A stretch of 64,000 nucleotides of DNA from an uncultured Collinsella sp. (GTDB lineage Bacteria > Actinomycetota > Coriobacteriia > Coriobacteriales > Coriobacteriaceae), in NCBI GenBank assembly GCA_902497065.1, contig CABVDH010000006.1:28366-92365 (forward strand), read 5' to 3'. The notes below the pieces were generated by a model. It made no database searches. It was not told where the DNA came from and saw only the letters and a list, made by a program, of their open reading frames with translations. This document shows, in pieces, positions 46,086 through 55,210 of the stretch. The stretch's first letter is position 1. Every line of letters begins with the position of its first letter. Position numbers and translations under genes: made by a program.

Positions 46086-48275
46086 TTATTCGCAGCATGC
46101 CGAGGGGCTATGCACGGGGGCGCATTCCGCAACGTGCGAATCGAGCCATTCGATATCCTCGGCAAGATGCGCCACGCCCAGATGGTGTTCACCCGGACAC
46201 ACCTCGTGCCGCAGGCCATCTCTGCGACCCAGCAACTTGTAGGCATCGCGCACGATCTTGAGCTGCTCGTCAACATTTTTCAGCCCGCGCGCACCGTTCA
46301 GATGATCCTCTTCGCAGCTCTGCACCAACAGCGGGCGCGGCGCGATGAGCGTGGCAATATCGCCCATGTCGAGTAAGCGCCAAAGTCCGGGCGTGTAGTT
46401 GCAGCTGCAATTGCCATTGAGATGCAGCAGCGAATCATCGACACCGTACAGATAGCCCGAGACAAACGCCTTGCGCACACGCGGGTCGAGTGCGGCCAGG
46501 TACAACGTCATGTAGCCGCCACCCGAAAAACCAAAGCAACCCAGGTCATCCATGGCAATATCGCCGCGCGCCTCTAGGTAATCGATCAGACGCATGTTAT
46601 CCCAGGCGTTGAGGCCCGCAACGGTAAGTCCCAGCGGCTCGGCCATGCGCGCCTGGTTTAGGCACGTGCCGCGCAGAAAGCTGTTCTCGTCATCGCCCTG
46701 ACCCTTCCAGTCACGACGGTGTCCCCAACCGCGTGCGTCGGGGCAGACGGTCACGTAACCCATACGCGCCAAACGTAGACCGTAGTCGTAATTGAACTTA
46801 CGCACAGCATCATCGACCGCCGGCACGCCCGTCACGCCCGCAACACTTGCGGCGCCTGCTCCCTGATGGCCATGCGGGCAGATATAGCAACGCTTAAGCC
46901 CCCGTCCATCAAGCTTCGGATGAGACGGCTCCAACAGGTAAAACGACATCCACACATCGTGCTCAACCTGCAGCATCGCATGAGTACGCACAATGCCGCC
47001 GGCAACCCGCACGCGGCTGAGCTCACGAATCTCAATCGGGACGCGGTCCATAAGCGAAAGGCCCAAAACATCGTACAGACGAGTCCTGGTCGCAATCTTC
47101 CACGCCTCAAAATCTGCAGGAGTCTTGCCCGCAAATGCCGCCGAGCGCCCTTCGCGCTTCAGCCGGGCACGCAGCGCAGGCTCGTCTTCGCAGTACGTCT
47201 CGATGTGCACGGTGCGACCATTGGCAGATAGCCCAGCCGTCTCCACCGCATCACCGTCGCCGCCCTCGGGATCCCAGCCATCCACACCGGCAAGCACCTG
47301 CTCGCGAGCGTACCCGGCGGCAGCCATCACATCGAGTTCATTCGCCCACGACACCCAGCCGGTAGTATCGCCCGCCGGCCCATACAGGATCGCGCCAGCA
47401 TACTGCGCGCAGTTGTGCGCCGCCGGTTTATTCCAATCCCACCAGCCTTCGCGCTTGATATGTCGCCCTAGCCAACAATCGATCAGCACGGTCTGGGCCC
47501 ACTCACGCCAAGGACGACCCAAATAGACCGAATCCGGTGCCACATCTTGCGCGGCTGTAAACGAGCAGCCGTGGAACACGAAGCCATATGGCTCTCCCTC
47601 GGGCGTCGATGCCGCCGTCACGTAACCGTTCACGTCCATATCGCGATTGAGCGAGCGAATCTCGCACCCCTCAAAGTAGGCACGCGCGCCGCCAAAGATA
47701 AAGTCGACGTCGCCCTCAATCCGGCAGCGTCGAAAATACTGGCGCCCCACCCGGCGCGGCGCATACTGTTTGGGTCCTATAAACCCGCCCGGTTTGGCCT
47801 CATGCGGCGGCAGCGGACCCAAAAACAGCGTGTCTTGGTGTCCCTTAATGCAGCAGGCATCGACAACCAGACGGTCGCCATCAGCATACAGGGCAATCGC
47901 TTGACCGACCTCGCGCCCATCGCCCGCATCGTTTTCGATCGTGAGGTTCTCGAGCCGTACGTCGTCGGCATCGACCAAAACGGTATAGGTCCTAAACGTG
48001 CCGAGCGTGCCGTCGACGCCCGAGCCGTCCTCCGAAGGCATCTTGGCACCCAGGCTGCCCACGATACGCACGCTGTCGGCCGTCTCTCCCTCAATCGTCA
48101 CATGCGAGCGATGAATCTCGACCCGTTCGCGGTACTCACCCGGCTCGATATGGATTGTCACCGGCCGTCCGTCATTCGGACAGGATTCGTCAATTGCCTC
48201 CAAGGCCTTAGAGATACTGTGATATGCCCCCGCACGCTCGGGCGAAACCTCAAAAAATCGTCTCTCACTCATCAT
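46086..48275 (-). CDS. Pectinesterase (CE8) fused to an alpha/beta-hydrolase esterase
   Basis: A 729-residue two-domain enzyme. Residues ~5-325 are a pectin methylesterase: GHQDTLF, the catalytic GDVDFIFGGA and YLGRPWREW. Residues ~370-720 are an alpha/beta hydrolase related to acetyl-xylan esterases, with nucleophile Ser in GFSGGGYM (~605), Asp near EEDHLNG and His in GEHHLG. It would remove both methyl and acyl groups from one oligomer. No signal peptide, so it acts inside the cell. It lies between GH28 and the SGNH gene. The fusion is uncommon. Start uncertain by one codon (two consecutive ATGs). Confidence 0.88.
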   Translation of the reverse strand: MMSERRFFEVSPERAGAYHSISKALEAIDESCPNDGRPVTIHIEPGEYRERVEIHRSHVTIEGETADSVRIVGSLGAKMPSEDGSGVDGTLGTFRTYTVLVDADDVRLENLTIENDAGDGREVGQAIALYADGDRLVVDACCIKGHQDTLFLGPLPPHEAKPGGFIGPKQYAPRRVGRQYFRRCRIEGDVDFIFGGARAYFEGCEIRSLNRDMDVNGYVTAASTPEGEPYGFVFHGCSFTAAQDVAPDSVYLGRPWREWAQTVLIDCWLGRHIKREGWWDWNKPAAHNCAQYAGAILYGPAGDTTGWVSWANELDVMAAAGYAREQVLAGVDGWDPEGGDGDAVETAGLSANGRTVHIETYCEDEPALRARLKREGRSAAFAGKTPADFEAWKIATRTRLYDVLGLSLMDRVPIEIRELSRVRVAGGIVRTHAMLQVEHDVWMSFYLLEPSHPKLDGRGLKRCYICPHGHQGAGAASVAGVTGVPAVDDAVRKFNYDYGLRLARMGYVTVCPDARGWGHRRDWKGQGDDENSFLRGTCLNQARMAEPLGLTVAGLNAWDNMRLIDYLEARGDIAMDDLGCFGFSGGGYMTLYLAALDPRVRKAFVSGYLYGVDDSLLHLNGNCSCNYTPGLWRLLDMGDIATLIAPRPLLVQSCEEDHLNGARGLKNVDEQLKIVRDAYKLLGRRDGLRHEVCPGEHHLGVAHLAEDIEWLDSHVAECAPVHSPSACCE

Positions 48276-48409
48276 CAGTCACCGCGTCCTTTCGTCGTAG
48301 ACCGTCTACGTTGCAGTTTCGGCATATAAAAAGTTCGCGCAATGGGTCGGGAAGGCCCTGCCCATCGCGCGCCACGACATATCGAATTTAATTGTTTAGG
48401 AGCAAACGC

Positions 48410-50005
48410 CTACGCACGGATAACCTTGTCAACGTTCTGGAGCTGCAGTTCCTCGCCGTCCTGGCCCTCGATCACCACATTTTGCAGGTCGAGTACCTTG
48501 ACGTTTTGCGCGATGATGCCCTGGCGCACCATGGGCTCAACGCCGCAGGCCATGGCAGGGACAAAGGGCTCGGCATCCGGCGCGAAGGTCACGTGGACAT
48601 CCTGGAACGTCAGGCGCGTCACTTTGCTCTCGGGCAGACCCGTGATGTAAGCAGCAGCCGCGTGACAGTTGGTGGCCTCGATATCGCAAAACGTCGTGGC
48701 ACCAAAGCCGGGTGTGCGGTCGTCGACGGGCAGTGCCTCGCGAGACTGCACGTAGTCGGTCTTGCCGTCCTTGTCGCAGAAGTAGAACGAGTTGACCACG
48801 AAGGGCGTAAGCACCTCGTCCATACGAATGTGCTCGAAGGTGATGCCCTCGTTAACGGCGTCCTTGCCGCGACCGCGGCGGGTCTTGACGCGCAGGCCGC
48901 GGTCGGTGCGCTCAAAGAGGCACTTGCTCACGGTAAGGTCCTTGATGCCGCCGGCAGCCTCTGAACCCAGGACCACGGCGCCGTGACCATCGTGCATGTA
49001 GCAGTGAGAGATCAGCACGTCGTGCGTGGCGGGACGAAGCTCGGGCTCAATACCCAGCTTGCCGCTCTTGATGGCGATGCAGTCGTCGCCCACCGAGAAC
49101 TGGCAGCCCAAGATGCGGACAAAGCCGCAGCTCTCAGGATCGAAGCCGTCGGTGTTGTGGGAGTTCTTGGGACCCTCGATGGACAGGCAGAGTGCATCGA
49201 CGTGCTCGCACAGGATGGGGTGGATGTTCCACGCCGGGCTGTTGCGGACGGTGAAGCCGGCCAAGCTCACGTTCTCACACTCGGATAGGAAGATCATGCG
49301 CGGGCGGGCGACCTCACGGCCCTCCTCCGGGCGAAAGATGTTCTTAAAGTCCTTGTTCCACCAGTTGTCCTCGGCAAAATCGGTCTGACCGTCGATCGCG
49401 CCGCGACCATAGATGCACACGTCGTGCACGCCAAGACCCGTAAAGGTAGAACAGTAGGTCGAGAAACTCTCGCCCTCCCAGCGGCCCAGGGGCAGCATAT
49501 CGGTGCCGGCATACCCGGCACCCTCGTTGCCCGTGACCGTTCCCGGAATGTAGGCAAGCGCGGCACGATCGTGGCGGGCCAGCAGCACCGCTCCCTCGGC
49601 GAGCTCGATGTTGATATTGCTCTTAAGGAAGAGGGACTTGATGCGATAACTACCGGCGGGGATCAGCACGCGACCGCCCTTGGGGCAGGCTATGATGGCA
49701 GCCTGGATGTTGGTGGTGTCGTCGTGCTCGGCATCACCCTTGGCGCCACAGTCGCGAACGTTGATGGTAAAGGGCTCAGCCGGCGTGGTGACACCTACGC
49801 TCAGCTCACGCTCGCCACAAACAAAACGAACCAGGTTGCGCTTGCCGGGGGTCAGGCCGTCGACATAGGTCTCGACCGTATTCGTGGTACCAGCGGGCTC
49901 GTCGTTGACAAAGATCTCCCACGTATCGGCGCAGGTAAAGTAACCGCCGTCGTCAAGCTCGATAACCGCCGCGCGCGCGTTGCGCCAGATAACGTTCGTC
50001 TCCAT
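48410..50005 (-). CDS. GH28 polygalacturonase-family glycosidase
   Basis: A 531-residue enzyme. After an N-terminal ~85-residue beta domain (fibronectin-like), the right-handed beta-helix of GH28 carries all family motifs: NTDGFD, GDDCIAIKSG, GHGAVVLGSE and RGLRVKTRRGRG. It hydrolyses galacturonan or rhamnogalacturonan oligomers, probably in exo fashion given the architecture. No signal peptide, consistent with cytoplasmic breakdown. GAGGGAG precedes the ATG at 50005. It is probably read through from the GPH transporter despite a terminator between them. Confidence 0.92.
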   Translation of the reverse strand: METNVIWRNARAAVIELDDGGYFTCADTWEIFVNDEPAGTTNTVETYVDGLTPGKRNLVRFVCGERELSVGVTTPAEPFTINVRDCGAKGDAEHDDTTNIQAAIIACPKGGRVLIPAGSYRIKSLFLKSNINIELAEGAVLLARHDRAALAYIPGTVTGNEGAGYAGTDMLPLGRWEGESFSTYCSTFTGLGVHDVCIYGRGAIDGQTDFAEDNWWNKDFKNIFRPEEGREVARPRMIFLSECENVSLAGFTVRNSPAWNIHPILCEHVDALCLSIEGPKNSHNTDGFDPESCGFVRILGCQFSVGDDCIAIKSGKLGIEPELRPATHDVLISHCYMHDGHGAVVLGSEAAGGIKDLTVSKCLFERTDRGLRVKTRRGRGKDAVNEGITFEHIRMDEVLTPFVVNSFYFCDKDGKTDYVQSREALPVDDRTPGFGATTFCDIEATNCHAAAAYITGLPESKVTRLTFQDVHVTFAPDAEPFVPAMACGVEPMVRQGIIAQNVKVLDLQNVVIEGQDGEELQLQNVDKVIRA

Positions 50006-50055
50006 GGGTTTCTCCCTCAAAAAGATGCTCTAAAGGCAAATTGTACGCTGTTGAA

Positions 50056-50099
50056 AAAGGGCCGTGCCTGCCGGCGGAATTCCGGTGGCACGGCCCTTT
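50056..50099 (-). terminator. Terminator/attenuator between transporter and GH28 gene
   Basis: AAAGGGCCGTGCC / GGCACGGCCCTTT, a perfect 13-bp stem with an inner GCCGG/CCGGT pair, right behind the transporter stop. It would reduce read-through into the enzyme genes. Confidence 0.75.
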
Positions 50100-50120
50100 G
50101 ATTTGGACGATATGTCGGCC

Positions 50121-51680
50121 TTACTCGGCGGGAGTTACGCTACCGTCCTGGAAGCCAACGTTGTTGTGGGCAAAGCAGTCCTCGTACTTAAAGCCGGAGA
50201 GCTCCTCGCAAAGCGCCTTGACCTCGGGCTTGACGTCGGCCATCTTGCCACCCTCCTTGACTCGGTGAATCTCGTCGCAAAGGACGTCGCACTGCTCCTT
50301 GTCGATCTTGATGCCGCGGGCAAGGACGGCCGCAAGCAGGAAGAAGCCGGCGCAGCCGATGATCATGTAGCCGCAGATATACAGAGGCACAGTAGCGGGC
50401 TGGGTCACGGCGTCGCTATTGCCGGCGGTCTGAATGAAGCCGGAGGCAGCAAGGACGATAGCCCACACGTTGACGGCGATAGCCTGGGCGATCTGCTGGC
50501 AGAGCTGCTGCGCGGAGCTGTAGATGCCCTCGCGACGGCGCAGAGTGATGAGCTCATCGACATCGGGGATGTAGTTGAGCAGAACATCGGGCAGGTACTG
50601 GAAGCCGACGTAGAAGAACTTCCAGATGGCGAAGATGATGGGGTAGGCGATCATGGCGATGGCGACCGTGGAGGTGCCGTTGATCTGACCAAAGGCGAAG
50701 TAGTTGTAGGCAATGATGCACGCAGCGCAACCGACATTTGCGAGGTACCAAGACTTGTGGAAGCCCTTCTTGGCCATGAGGGCGACCCAGATGGCGGTGC
50801 AGACGATAGCGACGACCTTGCCAGGCATCTCCATCACGGACTCGTAGGACTTAGGAATCTGCAGGCAGTAGACGATGAAGAAGGACAGGCAGGCAGACCA
50901 GCAGGCAGCAGCGAGCTTCGTGGAGACCTGTGCGTACAGGACCTTGCGGAAGGACTTGTTGCGGAAGGTGGAGATAACGTCGATGAAGAACTTCTTGATA
51001 CCCTCGCCGACGCTCTCGATCTTCTCCTGAGCGACCTCCTCGGGGGTGTGCTCCCACGTGGACAGGTACACACAAAGCAGCGAGATTGCCATGACCGAAG
51101 CGTTGACCGTAGCGATGATGAAGTAGCTGAACGGGTTGGTCTCGCCGAAGGTGCCAAAGCCGAAGCCCACAAGTGCAGCCATCAGGAAGCCGGCGGCGTT
51201 ACCAAAGAGATGCTTGTAGCCGGTGAGGTACGTACGCTCCTTAAAGTCGTCGGTCATCTCGATGGTAAGCGGCGACAGGTTGGCGGTGCAGAACGTGTAC
51301 GCGACGTTGTAGATCAGGTACAGCACAAAGTAGTACGGGAAGCCAAACGGCGTAGCCACGAAGATGAGCGGCTCGGCGATCATCATCGGGATGGCCAGCA
51401 AGATCCAGAAACGGCGACGACCAAAGATGCGGCCAATCTTGGTGGCATAGAAGTTATCGGCCACAAAGCCCATCAGCGGGCAAAGAATGGCGTTGACATA
51501 GATGGCAAACGAGCTGATCAGTGCAGCCTCGCCTGCGGACAGGCCACACTCCGTGGACAGGAACAGCACCATGTAGCTGTGCGTAAAGGTCAGGGCACCG
51601 GAATTGAGCATACCGCCCATACCAAAGCCCAAGCGCGTCCAGAATGTGATCTTACGCTTTTTTCCGATCTTATTAGTCAT
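50121..51680 (-). CDS. GPH-family glycoside/hexuronide:cation symporter
   Basis: A 519-residue transporter of the GPH family (MelB/UidB type) with about 12 helices. Typical segments are FGMGGMLNSGALTFTHSYMV at the start, MGFVADNF, IGRIFGRRRFWIL and the long C-terminal hydrophilic tail. It likely imports galacturonic acid or oligogalacturonides with Na+ or H+. GAGGGAG precedes the ATG of MTNKIGKK. Its 355-base upstream region carries three pectin operators and one LytTR-like site, so it is a central regulated entry point. Confidence 0.88.
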   Translation of the reverse strand: MTNKIGKKRKITFWTRLGFGMGGMLNSGALTFTHSYMVLFLSTECGLSAGEAALISSFAIYVNAILCPLMGFVADNFYATKIGRIFGRRRFWILLAIPMMIAEPLIFVATPFGFPYYFVLYLIYNVAYTFCTANLSPLTIEMTDDFKERTYLTGYKHLFGNAAGFLMAALVGFGFGTFGETNPFSYFIIATVNASVMAISLLCVYLSTWEHTPEEVAQEKIESVGEGIKKFFIDVISTFRNKSFRKVLYAQVSTKLAAACWSACLSFFIVYCLQIPKSYESVMEMPGKVVAIVCTAIWVALMAKKGFHKSWYLANVGCAACIIAYNYFAFGQINGTSTVAIAMIAYPIIFAIWKFFYVGFQYLPDVLLNYIPDVDELITLRRREGIYSSAQQLCQQIAQAIAVNVWAIVLAASGFIQTAGNSDAVTQPATVPLYICGYMIIGCAGFFLLAAVLARGIKIDKEQCDVLCDEIHRVKEGGKMADVKPEVKALCEELSGFKYEDCFAHNNVGFQDGSVTPAE

Positions 51681-51759
51681 CGAGCTCCCTCTCTTTTCTC
51701 GATTGTCTTGTACCAAGACATTTGAGTCCACACTGACATCTGTCTGCCCAGCGTTCAGG

Positions 51760-51771
51760 GTGAACGTTTAG
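51760..51771. promoter_or_regulatory. GTGAACGTTTAG operator (site e)
   Basis: Left half identical to the GTGAACGTTCAC palindrome, right half weaker. Located 79 bases upstream of the GPH symporter start. Confidence 0.6.
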
Positions 51772-51799
51772 TTAGATTATGCGCGATTCCTTACGAGAG

Positions 51800-51811
51800 G
51801 TGAACGTTCAC
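51800..51811. promoter_or_regulatory. GTGAACGTTCAC operator (site f)
   Basis: Perfect palindrome 119 bases upstream of the GPH symporter start; 40 bp from site e, about four helical turns, which would suit looping or joint occupancy. Confidence 0.8.
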
Positions 51812-51825
51812 TTGCATATTATCCC

Positions 51826-51853
51826 CGAACGGTCGATTTTTACCGCCGAACGG
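51826..51853. promoter_or_regulatory. LytTR-type direct repeat (site 2)
   Basis: CGAACGG at 51826-51832 and again at 51847-51853, exactly 21 bp apart, with AT-rich spacer sequence between. Same layout as 329-358 and 56757-56786. It lies just upstream of operator f. Confidence 0.55.
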
Positions 51854-51920
51854 ACACAATTGAGGCTCTAAGACCTATTGTCTGCTGGTAAATGTGCCAT
51901 GCTGGACACCCATGAGATAG

Positions 51921-51932
51921 GTGAACGTTTAT
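51921..51932. promoter_or_regulatory. GTGAACGTTTAT operator (site g)
   Basis: Half-conserved copy of the palindrome, 240 bases upstream of the symporter start; possibly an auxiliary site. Confidence 0.5.
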
Positions 51933-51967
51933 CGTATTTTCCAACATATTCACTTAACCACGAAACG

Positions 51968-52000
51968 AAAAAGCCCCGCCGGGAACACTCCCGATGGGGC
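51968..52000 (-). terminator. Terminator of the uxaCBA operon
   Basis: GCCCC-GCC-GGGA ... TCCC-GAT-GGGGC stem, followed on the minus strand by TTTTTC, 36 bases past the uxaA stop. Confidence 0.85.
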
Positions 52001-52035
52001 CGATGACATCGCGCTATGCTTGGGCGCACTTGCCG

Positions 52036-53520
52036 CTACAAGCAGACGCCGTCCTTCCAGATACTGATCTCGTGACAGCCACGGCGCTCGGCACTCGTGA
52101 GCTTACCGCTCGCCGTCTGTAGCACCAGCTGGTACAAATCGCGGGCGGCCTCGTCGAGCGTGCGCTCACCCGTGGCAATCACGCCGGCGTTAAAGTCCAT
52201 CCAATTGGCCTTGTGGTCGCACAAACGCTGGTTGGTGAACACTTTGAGCGTAGGCGCCGGCGCGCCAAACGGTGTGCCGCGGCCGGTCGAGAACAGAATC
52301 ACGTGGCAGCCGGCAGCCGTCAACGCCGTGGTGGATACCATGTCGTTGCCCGGACCGCACAGCATGTTCAGGCCGTGTTTAGTTGCCTGGCCGGCATACG
52401 GCAGCACGTCGACGATGGGGGCAGATCCGCCCTTTTGCACGCAGCCGCAGCTCTTGTCCTCGAGCGTGGTAATACCGCCGTCCTTGTTGCCGGGGCTCGG
52501 GTTCTCGTAGACAACCTCACCGTGGCTAATAAAGTAGTCCTTAAAGCCATTGAGCATGTCGGAAGCGGCGTTAAAGACCTGCTCGTTCTCACAGCGATCG
52601 AGCAGGATGCTCTCGGCGCCAAACATCTCGGGCACCTCGGTAAGCACCGACGTGCCGCCACGGGCGACGACCATATCGCTCACGCGACCGATCGTGGGGT
52701 TGGCGGTAATGCCCGAAAGACCGTCGGAGCCGCCACACTTAAGACCAATGACCAGCTCGGAGGCCGGAATGGGCTCGCGCTTGGACTGCTTTGCCAGGTC
52801 TGCCAGCTCGGCCAGAATCTTGTGGCCCTCGACCTGCTCGTCGGCAACGTCCTGGCAGGTGAGGAAGCGGACGCGCTCGTGATCGAAGTCACCGAGCTCG
52901 TCGAGCACCTGCTGGTGTGTGCAGTTCTCGCAACCGAGCGACAGGAACAGCACGCCGGCCGCATTTGGGTGACGCGAGAGCGCCACCAGCAGACGACGCG
53001 TCTGGGCATGGTCGGCGCCGGTCTGCGAGCAGCCAAAGGGATGCGGGAAGTAGTAGACGCCCTCGAGCGAGCCATCGACCAGATCCTGGGCCTGCTCACA
53101 CATGGCACGGGCGACTTCGTTGACACAGCCGACCGTGGGGATGATCCACAGCTCATTACGCGTCGCGGCACGACCGTCGGCGCGGCGGAAGCCCATAAAG
53201 GTCTCAGGCTCAACGGGATCCACGACCGGATGCGTGGGGTTGTAGGCGTACTCGACCTCGCCCGAAAGGTTGGTCTTCACATTGTGCGTGTGGAGCCACT
53301 GACCGGGCTGGACATCGCCCGTCACATGGCCGATAGGAAGGCCGTACTTGATGATGTCCTCCCCTGCGGCAATCGCGCGCACCGCCATCTTATGGCCCTG
53401 CGGAATATCCTCCACGGCCACGACCTCGCCCACCCCGGGAACCGCGACGGCAGTGCCCTTGGCAAGCGGCGACAGCGCAACGATCACGTTATCGGCCGGA
53501 TTGATCTGGATAGTATTCAT
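52036..53520 (-). CDS. uxaA: Altronate dehydratase UxaA
   Basis: A 494-residue enzyme converting D-altronate to KDG. The N-terminal SAF domain (~1-95; QGHKMAVRAIAAGEDIIKYG, GHVTG) is followed by the large dehydratase domain with CENCTHQQ, GLKCGGSDGLSGITANP and MVSTTALTAAGC, typical of UxaA/GarD enzymes. It is the last gene of uxaC-uxaB-uxaA, 81 bases after uxaB. Product KDG goes to KdgK. AGGA upstream of the ATG is a weak site. Confidence 0.95.
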   Translation of the reverse strand: MNTIQINPADNVIVALSPLAKGTAVAVPGVGEVVAVEDIPQGHKMAVRAIAAGEDIIKYGLPIGHVTGDVQPGQWLHTHNVKTNLSGEVEYAYNPTHPVVDPVEPETFMGFRRADGRAATRNELWIIPTVGCVNEVARAMCEQAQDLVDGSLEGVYYFPHPFGCSQTGADHAQTRRLLVALSRHPNAAGVLFLSLGCENCTHQQVLDELGDFDHERVRFLTCQDVADEQVEGHKILAELADLAKQSKREPIPASELVIGLKCGGSDGLSGITANPTIGRVSDMVVARGGTSVLTEVPEMFGAESILLDRCENEQVFNAASDMLNGFKDYFISHGEVVYENPSPGNKDGGITTLEDKSCGCVQKGGSAPIVDVLPYAGQATKHGLNMLCGPGNDMVSTTALTAAGCHVILFSTGRGTPFGAPAPTLKVFTNQRLCDHKANWMDFNAGVIATGERTLDEAARDLYQLVLQTASGKLTSAERRGCHEISIWKDGVCL

Positions 53521-53601
53521 TACAAATGGTCCTAACCCTACAGGTTGAGCAGAAGTCGAGACGCGGGCACGCCGTCCCGCGCCCGCGTCTGCGCCGGAAT
53601 T

Positions 53602-55116
53602 TTACGCCTGAGCGTTGGCGAAGGCCTGCTTGGCGCCCTCGGCACGCACGACAGCGAGCGCGCTGACGACAAACTCCTCAAGACCTGCGATCTGCGTAAG
53701 GTCCTCGCCCCACATCTGCTCGTTGGTGAGCACGTCGTGCACCAGCTGGGCATCGTCGGCGCCGGCATGGGCGGCGTAGAAGTCGAGCACGAAGGCGTCG
53801 TCCTGAGCGGTGTACTCGGTGCCGTCGGAGCGACGCAGGTGCAGGCCGTCGCCCTCGCGGGACACGAGCTCCTGCGTGTAGAAGGAGATGAGCGTAGCGA
53901 GGCTCGTCGCCAGGCACTTGGGCAGGTTGCCGGTCTCGGCAACGTAGTCCTTGAGCGTGGGCAGGTCGCGAGCGCGCCACTTAGCCGTGGAGTTGAGGCA
54001 GATGGAGAGCAGCGCATGATCAATAAACGGGTTGTCGAAGCGGTTTTCGACGGCGGCGGCAAAGGCCTTGCAGTCCTCGACATCCAAGTCGGCGGCAAGC
54101 GTCGGAATGACCTCGTCGTAGAGCATGGTGTTCATGAAGCCGCGAATGGTCTCGTCATGCATGCAGTCGCGCACGATATCAAAGCCGGCAACCCAGGAAC
54201 CCGGAACGAAGGCGGTGTGGGCACCGTTGAGGATGCGGACCTTGCGCTTTTTGTACGGGGTGACGTCGGGAGTCACAAAGACACCCGGAAGACCAGCCTT
54301 CACAAAGGGAAGCTTCTCGGCAAGCGACTCGTCGCCCTGGATGCCCCACATCTGGAAGGGCTCGCGCACGGCCAGGAAGGGGTCCTCGTAGCCCAGACGC
54401 TCAGCCACCGCGGCGGCCTCGGATGCGTCGCGGATACGGCCCGGTACGATGGTGTCGACGAGCGTGGTGCAGACGGTGCAGTCGTTGGCCATCCACTGCG
54501 CAAACTCGTCCTCCCAGCCCCAGTCGCTCACATACTGGTTCATGATGCGCAGCAACTCCTCGCCGTTGTGATCGATGAGCTCGCAGGCGAGGACGATGAC
54601 GCCCGGCTTACCGGCAGCCCAGCGGGTGTGGAGCACCTGGGCAAGCTTGGCGGGGAAGCTCGCGGGTGGCATGTCGTCGGCCTTGCAGGACGGGTCATAG
54701 GCGATACCGGCCTCGGTGGTGTTGGAGACGATGATCTCTAGGTCGTCGGAGACAGCGACCTCCATCATGGCGCGGTAGTCGTCCTCACGATACGGGTTAA
54801 GGCAGCGGCTGCAGGCGCTGATCACGCGGGACTCGTCAACCGTGTTGCCGTTCTCCTTGCCGCGCACCAGCACGGTGTACAGATCGTCCTGGGCATTGAT
54901 ACCGTCGGCAAAGCCAAAGGCACCGCTGATGGGCTGCACCATGACGACCTTGCCGTTCCAGCCGGTGGCCTCGTTGCCCATGTCAAAGAAGCGGTCGACG
55001 AAGGCGCGCAGGAAATTGCCCTCGCCAAACTGCAGAACCTTCTCGGGAGCGTCCTTGGGCAGCAGGTAGCCCTTGTAGCCGATCTTCTCGAGCGCATCGT
55101 AGCTGATGTTCTCCAT
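53602..55116 (-). CDS. uxaB: Tagaturonate reductase UxaB
   Basis: A 504-residue member of the long-chain mannitol dehydrogenase family that reduces D-tagaturonate to D-altronate with NADH. The N-terminal VLQFGEGNFLRAFVDRF is the UxaB signature, SNTTEAGI follows, and the C-terminal domain carries the family Lys/Asn/His residues (RKVRILNGAHTAFVPG). AAGGAGA lies upstream of the ATG. Middle gene of the uxaCBA operon, 94 bases after uxaC. Confidence 0.95.
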   Translation of the reverse strand: MENISYDALEKIGYKGYLLPKDAPEKVLQFGEGNFLRAFVDRFFDMGNEATGWNGKVVMVQPISGAFGFADGINAQDDLYTVLVRGKENGNTVDESRVISACSRCLNPYREDDYRAMMEVAVSDDLEIIVSNTTEAGIAYDPSCKADDMPPASFPAKLAQVLHTRWAAGKPGVIVLACELIDHNGEELLRIMNQYVSDWGWEDEFAQWMANDCTVCTTLVDTIVPGRIRDASEAAAVAERLGYEDPFLAVREPFQMWGIQGDESLAEKLPFVKAGLPGVFVTPDVTPYKKRKVRILNGAHTAFVPGSWVAGFDIVRDCMHDETIRGFMNTMLYDEVIPTLAADLDVEDCKAFAAAVENRFDNPFIDHALLSICLNSTAKWRARDLPTLKDYVAETGNLPKCLATSLATLISFYTQELVSREGDGLHLRRSDGTEYTAQDDAFVLDFYAAHAGADDAQLVHDVLTNEQMWGEDLTQIAGLEEFVVSALAVVRAEGAKQAFANAQA

Positions 55117-55210
55117 CTATGTGTCTCCTTAGATGTTTGTTAGCGTGCAAGCAAAACGGGGCTCCGCGTGTGGCAACGGCGCCCAGGGTTCGATGTGATT
55201 CGATGCGGGC

